From the NCBI GenBank assembly GCA_041570235.1, contig JBFFWN010000037.1, positions 1-19,461 on the forward strand: a DNA stretch of 19,461 nt, read 5' to 3'. The notes beneath the pieces are model-generated. The model did not search any database. It was not told where the DNA came from and worked only from the letters and a program-made list of their open reading frames with translations. Source of the stretch: SZUA-36 sp041570235 (GTDB lineage: Bacteria > Pseudomonadota > Gammaproteobacteria > Xanthomonadales > SZUA-36). Position numbers and translations under genes: made by a program. Position 1 is the stretch's first letter. Every line of letters starts with the position of its first letter. Shown here piece after piece: positions 15,462-19,461 of this stretch.

Positions 15462-16013
15462 CTACAGTAGTTCCTGTTCTTTGATGGACACTAACTCATC
15501 CACCTTGGTCACGTGCTCGTCGGTCAAAACCTGGATTTCCTGTTCTGCACGGTGATCATCATCCTCCGAAATTTCCTTGTTTTTCAACAGTTCCTTGATG
15601 TTGTGGTTGGCATCTCGGCGTATGTTCCGGATTGCGATCTTGGCGTTTTCACCTTCCTTGTGGACAACTTTGCCAAGGGCGATCCTTCGCTCTTCTGTCA
15701 GTGGAGGCAACGGGATTCGAATGGTTGTTCCTGCGCTGATCGGGTTCAGGCCAAGATCCGACGTCATAATGGCTTTCTCCAATGCCTGGATCATGTTTTT
15801 GTCCCAGGCGGTCACTGTCAGCGTGCGGGCATCTTCAATGGCCACGTTGGCCGCCTGGCTGATAGGAACCATGCTGCCATAGTATTCCACCTGCACATGT
15901 TCAAGCAGGCTGGGGTGTGCACGTCCAGTGCGAATTTTGGCCAGCTCGGTACTCAACGAATCGAGGGTCTTTCCCATGCGGGTTCGCGCATCATTTTTTA
16001 TTTCTCGAAGCAT
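15462..16013 (-). CDS. frr: Ribosome recycling factor
   Basis: This 183-residue protein (E. coli 185), with EF-G, splits post-termination ribosomes for the next round of translation. It has the expected two-domain plan. A long three-helix bundle is formed by residues 1-30 and 105-183. A small beta domain (about 31-104) lies between. KIRTGRAHPSLL (26-37) and the RNIRRDAN motif (129-136), whose arginines contact 23S rRNA, are both intact. The ATG at 16011-16013 is preceded by GGGAG, 8 nt away, a strong ribosome-binding site. The 168-bp space to pyrH upstream is long for this cluster and may hold its own promoter. Confidence 0.97.
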   Translation of the reverse strand: MLREIKNDARTRMGKTLDSLSTELAKIRTGRAHPSLLEHVQVEYYGSMVPISQAANVAIEDARTLTVTAWDKNMIQALEKAIMTSDLGLNPISAGTTIRIPLPPLTEERRIALGKVVHKEGENAKIAIRNIRRDANHNIKELLKNKEISEDDDHRAEQEIQVLTDEHVTKVDELVSIKEQELL

Positions 16014-16073
16014 TCTTCTTCTCCCGTTCAGCAGCTTTAGGGTCAGTGGTTACAAGTTCTGTTTCGCCCTGTC

Positions 16074-16121
16074 GAGCATCATGCTCTACCTGATTTAACA
16101 GATGGGCGCCCAATTTTAACA
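16074..16121 (-). promoter_or_regulatory. Candidate frr promoter with downstream palindrome
   Basis: On the minus strand TGTTAAAAT (16121-16113) is an extended -10 (TGn before TAAAAT, five of six consensus bases). No good -35 is present at the right distance. About 27 bp downstream lies a perfect inverted repeat, GAGCATGATGCTC (16086-16074), which could be an operator or a small stem in the leader. E. coli frr also has its own promoter, so an independent one is plausible. The rest of the pyrH-frr space shows no gene. Confidence 0.35.
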
Positions 16122-16181
16122 GTAAAAATGGAAAGAAGTTGCCTGTCCATTCCGATTCCTATCCCGATTAACAGGAAATCT

Positions 16182-16895
16182 TCAGGTGATGATAGTGCCG
16201 ACCTTTTCGCCGCTGACAATTTTCATCAGGTTGCCGGCGCCAAAAACATTAAATACGCGGATCGGCATTTTCTGGTCACGGCATAGAACAATGGCGTTGG
16301 TATCCATCACACGCAGTTTGCCTTCGATAACTTCATCGTAGCTCAGTGTCTCGTACATTTGCGCGTTTTTGTCTAACTTGGGGTCGGCGGAATAGACGCC
16401 ATCCACCTTGGTGGCCTTGAGTACGATATCCGCACCCACTTCGATGGCACGAAGTGCGGCGGCCGTATCGGTGGTAAAGAACGGGTTGCCAGTACCACCG
16501 GCGATAATCACCACACGGCCTTTTTCCAGGTGTCGGGTCGCGCGACGGCGGATATAGTCTTCACTCACGTCATGTACGGAGATCGCAGACATCACGCGCG
16601 CATCGGCACCGACCCTTTCCAGGGAATCCTGCAGCGCCAATGAGTTCATCAGCGTGGCCAACATGCCCATATGGTCGCCGGTTACGCGATCAATACCGGA
16701 CTGTGCAAGGCCAGCGCCCCGGAAAATGTTCCCGCCACCAATAACGATGGCGACCTGGACGCCGGTTTTGCGAACTTCCAGCACTTCTTTGGCAATCCGG
16801 CCAATGATGACCGGATCGATACCATAGTCTTCGTCACCCAGCAGGGCTTCGCCGCTGAGCTTCAGAAGAATGCGCTGGTAAGGGGCTTTAGCCAC
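16182..16895 (-). CDS. pyrH: Uridylate kinase (UMP kinase)
   Basis: This 237-residue amino-acid-kinase-fold enzyme phosphorylates UMP to UDP with ATP, acting as a hexamer. KLSGEAL (12-18), GGGNIFRG (53-60), VTGDHMGMLATLMN (71-84) and the UMP-binding GGTGNPFFTTD (133-143) are the standard motifs, and KVDGVYSADPK (163-173) is the conserved nucleotide-binding end. The start is GTG at 16893-16895. An in-frame TGA lies two codons upstream, and no ATG occurs until deep in the protein, so GTG is the only sensible choice. That GTG lies inside the last codons of tsf (8-nt overlap). The only Shine-Dalgarno (AGGTGA) is also within tsf, so translation is coupled to tsf. Confidence 0.96.
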   Translation of the reverse strand: MAKAPYQRILLKLSGEALLGDEDYGIDPVIIGRIAKEVLEVRKTGVQVAIVIGGGNIFRGAGLAQSGIDRVTGDHMGMLATLMNSLALQDSLERVGADARVMSAISVHDVSEDYIRRRATRHLEKGRVVIIAGGTGNPFFTTDTAAALRAIEVGADIVLKATKVDGVYSADPKLDKNAQMYETLSYDEVIEGKLRVMDTNAIVLCRDQKMPIRVFNVFGAGNLMKIVSGEKVGTIIT

Positions 16896-17763
16896 CTTTC
16901 ACCTGCTGCATAACTTCATCTGCAAAGTTATCCTGCTTTTTCTCGATGCCCTCACCAACGGCCATCCGCGCCATACTCTTGACACTGGCGTTGTTCTTCT
17001 TGAGCAACTGGGCGACGGTCATGTCACCGTCTTTTACAAAGTCCTGGCCAAGAAGTGTGATCGAGGAAATATGCTTGCGCATACGGCCCGAGACCATTTT
17101 TTCAATGATGTCAGCAGGTTTTCCGCTGTCTGCGGCCTGTGAAATCAGGAATTGCTTTTCCTTCTCAAGTACATCTGCCGGCACGTCATCAACATCAATA
17201 TACTCGGGGTTCAAAGCCGCAACATGCATGGCAATATCATGGGCCACTTCGCTATTGCCGCCTTCGACCTCGATCATTGCGCCGATACGGCCACCATGTA
17301 CGTAGGCACCGATAGTGTGGTCGCTCTTCAAGCGGCTGATGCGGCGAATCTGAACATTTTCACCAATCTTGGAAACCAGTGCCTGGCGAGCCTGCTCGAT
17401 CGTTCCACCATTGGCTTTGGTTTCGCCCAATGTTTCCACATCGGTTGCGCCGCTGGTCAGTGCATTGGCTGCAACTGATTCAGTGAATGCCAGGAAATTG
17501 GCGTCCTTGGCAACAAAGTCGGTTTCACAGTTGATTTCAACCATCGCCACTTCTTTGCCGTCGTCACTGCTGGCCACTGCGAGCTTGCCTTCGGCAGCGA
17601 TGCGGGAAGCTTTTTTGTCAGCCTGTGCAAGGCCTGTCATGCGCAGGTGTTCTGCTGCAGCTTCCAAATCACCATCGGTTTCAACCAGTGCTTTTTTACA
17701 TTCCATCATGCCAGCGCCGGTGCGCTCGCGAAGTTCTTTTACCATTGAGGCAGTTACTGCCAT
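16888..17763 (-). CDS. tsf: Elongation factor Ts
   Basis: This 291-residue protein exchanges GDP for GTP on EF-Tu. The N-terminal UBA-like domain (1-54) includes RERTGAGMMECKKAL. The core starts with the signature CETDFVAKDANF (79-90), whose Asp81-Phe-Val region acts on EF-Tu; Asp87 stands where Asn is usual. Two dimerisation-type core domains and the C-terminal helix with EGIEKKQDNFADEV complete the family plan. It is slightly longer than E. coli EF-Ts (283). The ATG at 17761-17763 follows AAGGA. It is separated from rpsB by 86 bp that hold two perfect stem-loops, and it overlaps pyrH by 8 nt. Confidence 0.97.
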   Translation of the reverse strand: MAVTASMVKELRERTGAGMMECKKALVETDGDLEAAAEHLRMTGLAQADKKASRIAAEGKLAVASSDDGKEVAMVEINCETDFVAKDANFLAFTESVAANALTSGATDVETLGETKANGGTIEQARQALVSKIGENVQIRRISRLKSDHTIGAYVHGGRIGAMIEVEGGNSEVAHDIAMHVAALNPEYIDVDDVPADVLEKEKQFLISQAADSGKPADIIEKMVSGRMRKHISSITLLGQDFVKDGDMTVAQLLKKNNASVKSMARMAVGEGIEKKQDNFADEVMQQVKGG

Positions 17764-17797
17764 CGTCCTATTCCTTCTTCTATTCAGTTCAAAATTG

Positions 17798-17840
17798 CCG
17801 GGTTAAAAACCCGGATGGCTTCCCCGCCATCAAGGCGGGG
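17798..17840 (-). promoter_or_regulatory. Two stem-loops between rpsB and tsf
   Basis: Reading on the minus strand from rpsB, the first stem is CCCCGCC, loop TTGAT, GGCGGGG (17840-17822), a perfect 7-bp GC stem. The second is CCGGGTT, loop TTT, AACCCGG (17814-17798), also perfect. Neither is followed by a good T tract, so full termination is unlikely. They may slow polymerase, protect the 3' end of the rpsB message or be a processing site, and so set the uS2 to EF-Ts ratio. The function is inferred. Confidence 0.6.
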
Positions 17841-17849
17841 ATTTCCGTA

Positions 17850-19004
17850 TCAGTCGTCCGCTTTTTTGGCGGCAGTTTTCTTTGCTGTCTTTTTCTTGGC
17901 AACTTTTTTCTTGACGGTTGCTGCGACTTTTTCGACAACATCTTCGGCTTTGGCTTTCACTTTTTCAGCGACCTCTACGGCTTCAGCCTTTACCTCTTCG
18001 GTTACTGATTCTACTTTTTCAGCAACTTCTACTGCTTCAGCCTTTACGTCTTCGGATGCTGATTCTACTTTTTCAGCAACTTCAGCGACCTTGGTCTCAA
18101 CCGTTTCAACCACCTCGGCGGCTTTCTCTTCCACAGCTTCAGCAACCGGCGCTTTTTCTTCTACAGCATCAGCAACCGGCGCTTTCTTGGCGACAACTTT
18201 CTTGGCAACCGTTTTCTTGTCAGCTTTATCAGCCTTGGCTTTTTGCGGCTTGGCAGCACGTTTTACCGGGTTACCATATTCGTCGAGTTCGACAAATTCG
18301 TCAGCATCGTCAATGTGCGGAACTGCGGCGCGCCCTTCCAGAACGGCGTCGGCAGCCAGTTGCGTATAAAGACGGATGGAACGGATTGCATCGTCATTAC
18401 CCGGGATAACGTAATCGACATCGTTGGGCGAGCAATTGGTATCGACTACCGCGATAACCGGAATACCCAGTTTGCGGGCTTCCTTGACGGCGATGTCCTC
18501 ATGACCCACATCCACCACGAACATGGCGTCAGGCAGGCCCTTCATATCTTTGATACCGCCAAGGGTTTTTTCAAGCTTGTCCCGCTCGCGGGTCAGTTGC
18601 AGTACCTCTTTCTTCACCAGGCGGGCAAAGCTGCCGTCCTCTTCCATTTTTTCGATCTGGCGCAGACGCTTGATGGATTGGCGAATCGTGCGGAAGTTGG
18701 TCAACATTCCACCCAACCAGCGGTGCGATACATATGGCATTCCGCAACGCTGGGCTTCTTCGGCAACCGCCTTGGACGCTGCGCGCTTGGTGCCGACAAA
18801 AATCACGCTGCCGCGTTTTGATGCAACCTTACCGATGAAATTCATCGCGTCGGTCAGCATGGGCAGAGATTTTTCCAGGTTGATTATGTGGATTTTTCCA
18901 CGGGCTCCGAAGATGTATGGAGCCATTTTTGGATCCCAGTAACGGGTTTGGTGACCAAAGTGCACGCCGGCTTCGAGCATCTGGCGCATGGTGATATTAG
19001 GCAT
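17850..19004 (-). CDS. rpsB: 30S ribosomal protein uS2 with a long repetitive C-terminal extension
   Basis: Residues 1 to about 246 are a normal uS2: MRQMLEAGVHFGHQTRYWDPKM, split as start (6-15) and HFGHQT (15-20); GTKRAA (71-76); YVSHRWLGGMLTNF (91-104); GLPDAMFVVDVGHE (156-169); VDTNCSP (187-193); and the IPGNDDAIRSI region (200-210). uS2 assembles late on the 30S subunit and is needed with bS1. The family is usually about 240 residues (E. coli 241), but this frame continues without a stop to residue 384. The extra 136 residues form a basic Lys/Ala block (248-274), two 10-residue repeats (275-294), a Val/Ala/Glu/Lys amphipathic stretch with 18-residue repeats (309-362) and a lysine tail (364-384). 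The ATG at 19002-19004 has AAAGGA 8 nt upstream. In E. coli, uS2 represses its own operon through the leader; the structured leader here suggests the same. Confidence 0.95.
   Translation of the reverse strand: MPNITMRQMLEAGVHFGHQTRYWDPKMAPYIFGARGKIHIINLEKSLPMLTDAMNFIGKVASKRGSVIFVGTKRAASKAVAEEAQRCGMPYVSHRWLGGMLTNFRTIRQSIKRLRQIEKMEEDGSFARLVKKEVLQLTRERDKLEKTLGGIKDMKGLPDAMFVVDVGHEDIAVKEARKLGIPVIAVVDTNCSPNDVDYVIPGNDDAIRSIRLYTQLAADAVLEGRAAVPHIDDADEFVELDEYGNPVKRAAKPQKAKADKADKKTVAKKVVAKKAPVADAVEEKAPVAEAVEEKAAEVVETVETKVAEVAEKVESASEDVKAEAVEVAEKVESVTEEVKAEAVEVAEKVKAKAEDVVEKVAATVKKKVAKKKTAKKTAAKKADD
17919..18080 (-). repeat. 54-bp tandem repeats in the uS2 extension
   Basis: Three 54-bp units (18080-18027, 18026-17973, 17972-17919) encode 18-residue units beginning VAEKV at residues 309, 327 and 345. 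Units one and two differ at only 5 of 54 bases by my count; unit three is more diverged. Eighteen residues equal five turns of an alpha helix, so each unit keeps the same polar and non-polar faces. Confidence 0.85.
18123..18182 (-). repeat. 30-bp tandem repeat in the uS2 extension
   Basis: Two 30-bp units (18182-18153 and 18152-18123) encode APVADAVEEK and APVAEAVEEK (residues 275-284 and 285-294). They match at 27 of 30 bases by my count. They lie between the first basic block and the 18-residue repeats. Confidence 0.85.
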
Positions 19005-19238
19005 TGTAGAAATCCTTTAAATAACAGAATCTCAGCGGCCAATGAACTTATGTCATCTGGCGACACTGATCTTCCGGGTTAATCCTCCACATACCCTGCC
19101 CGGAAAACCCTGATTTTGCAGGGCACCCAACCGGACGGTTGTGATATGTGTGCGTATTTGATGTCCGGTCCCCGGCATTAATGCCTGGTGAATCCGTCAT
19201 CTTTTTTTGCCTGTCGTGACAAACACGACCAAGGCAGC
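19005..19238 (-). promoter_or_regulatory. Structured 5' leader of the rpsB mRNA
   Basis: The leader from the predicted start (about 19238) to the ATG is about 230 nt. In order on the minus strand it can form: a 5'-terminal stem GTCGTG/CACGAC (19229-19213), extended by GCCT/AGGC across a 2-nt bulge, followed by seven A (19208-19202); the palindrome GGCATTAATGCC (19185-19174); a 7-bp stem ACCGGAC/GTCCGGT plus a G-T pair (19170-19163 with 19136-19129); CCCTG/CAGGG (19123-19108) followed by TTTT; and TTCCGGG/CCCGGAA (19105-19099 with 19078-19072). CCCTGC at 19123-19118 can instead pair with GCAGGG at 19099-19094, excluding the last two stems. E. coli rpsB also has a structured leader through which uS2 represses synthesis. 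No protein-coding gene is supported here. Confidence 0.55.
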
Positions 19239-19243
19239 AGGGC

Positions 19244-19272
19244 TTTATACCAGAAATGGTGTTGAAGGGCAA
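19244..19272 (-). promoter_or_regulatory. Sigma-70 promoter of the rpsB-tsf operon
   Basis: On the minus strand TTGCCC (19272-19267) and TATAAA (19249-19244) are separated by exactly 17 nt. TG one base before the -10 makes an extended -10 (TGGTATAAA). The sequence after the -10 is GC-rich (GCCCTG), as in stringently controlled ribosomal promoters. Initiation is expected near 19238. Confidence 0.7.
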
Positions 19273-19461
19273 CGTTTTGTGGTTTTTATGACTGGTTTTA
19301 TCGCATTCAAAACTATCCAATTTCTGGCGTGGTATTCCCGGAAATGTGAATAGCGGGGCCTGGGTCCTCCATTCGACTTGCTTGTCGTTACGAATAAAGT
19401 CCTGTTCAGGCGTCTTCGAAGAGACTAGTGCGAGCGTCAGCCGCGCTACTGGTACTGCTCC
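19273..19461 (-). other. Unassigned sequence upstream of the rpsB promoter
   Basis: About 190 bp remain to the window edge. I see no gene start, tRNA or strong promoter. AT-rich sequence at 19273-19320 could be an UP element for the rpsB promoter. Further out are several short perfect palindromes: TCTTCGAAGA, CCTGTTCAGG and ACTAGT. In E. coli the divergent neighbour here is map, but nothing resembling the start of Map is visible. Strand is nominal. Confidence 0.4.

Noticed and set aside
17815..18369. Ser/Thr/Ala-rich plus-strand open frame of 184 codons opposite rpsB
   Set aside because: It is the mirror of the repetitive Lys/Ala/Glu codons of the uS2 extension; there is no start signal and no family resemblance.
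19048..19320. A 90-codon minus-strand open frame over the rpsB promoter and leader, including a 14-codon ATG frame ending at 19048
   Set aside because: It runs through the promoter itself, has odd composition (many Cys, His, Lys) and no proper ribosome-binding site; the 14-codon part has no Shine-Dalgarno at the right distance before its ATG.
1..19461. Mobile elements, CRISPR arrays, tRNA or rRNA genes
   Set aside because: No transposase, integrase, direct-repeat array with spacers, or cloverleaf and rRNA sequence was recognised on either strand.

Overview
The window is a chromosomal segment of a gammaproteobacterium that is not an enterobacterium. The main evidence is gene order: rpsB-tsf-pyrH-frr-uppS-cdsA-dxr-rseP-bamA-skp-lpxD-fabZ-lpxA-lpxB-rnhB is the classic gammaproteobacterial cluster for translation, isoprenoid, phospholipid and outer-membrane synthesis. 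The lipid A genes and BamA show a Gram-negative cell with an LPS-bearing outer membrane. I see no mobile element, CRISPR array, tRNA or rRNA.

Layout. Positions 1-1452 (+) hold the 3' part of an unrecognised protein that is open to the window edge. It converges on a short minus-strand pair, a DUF2069 membrane protein and an ArsC-type reductase (1457-2149). A 68-bp divergent promoter region separates these from a plus-strand pair, a YihY/BrkB-family membrane protein and a TlpA-like thioredoxin (2218-3929). Fifteen genes then run without interruption on the minus strand from rpsB (start 19004) down to rnhB (end 3999). Most junctions are short or overlapping: tsf/pyrH, uppS/cdsA and lpxB/rnhB share 8 nt each, and lpxA/lpxB share 1 nt. 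Positions 19005-19461 contain a strong rpsB promoter, a structured leader of about 230 nt, and about 190 bp I could not assign.

How the genes work together. rpsB, tsf and frr serve translation (uS2, EF-Ts, ribosome recycling). pyrH supplies UDP for nucleic acids and UDP-sugars. dxr and uppS make isoprenoid precursors and the undecaprenyl carrier lipid. cdsA makes CDP-diacylglycerol. fabZ, lpxA, lpxD and lpxB lead from hydroxyacyl-ACP to the lipid A disaccharide. skp and bamA deliver and insert outer-membrane proteins. rseP is the intramembrane protease of the envelope-stress pathway. dnaE and accA, which follow rnhB in E. coli, are absent here.

Most unusual features. (1) uS2 is 384 residues long because of a C-terminal extension of about 136 residues. 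It is built as a Lys/Ala block, then 10- and 18-residue amphipathic repeats, then a histone-H1-like lysine tail. (2) BamA carries a canonical EF-hand-type calcium loop and a nearby Cys pair in a predicted surface loop. (3) LpxA has Phe at the position of the E. coli acyl-chain ruler Gly173, which suggests short-chain lipid A. (4) The rpsB leader can form two mutually exclusive folds. I found no clearly new multi-gene system; the novelty is in these modified housekeeping components.
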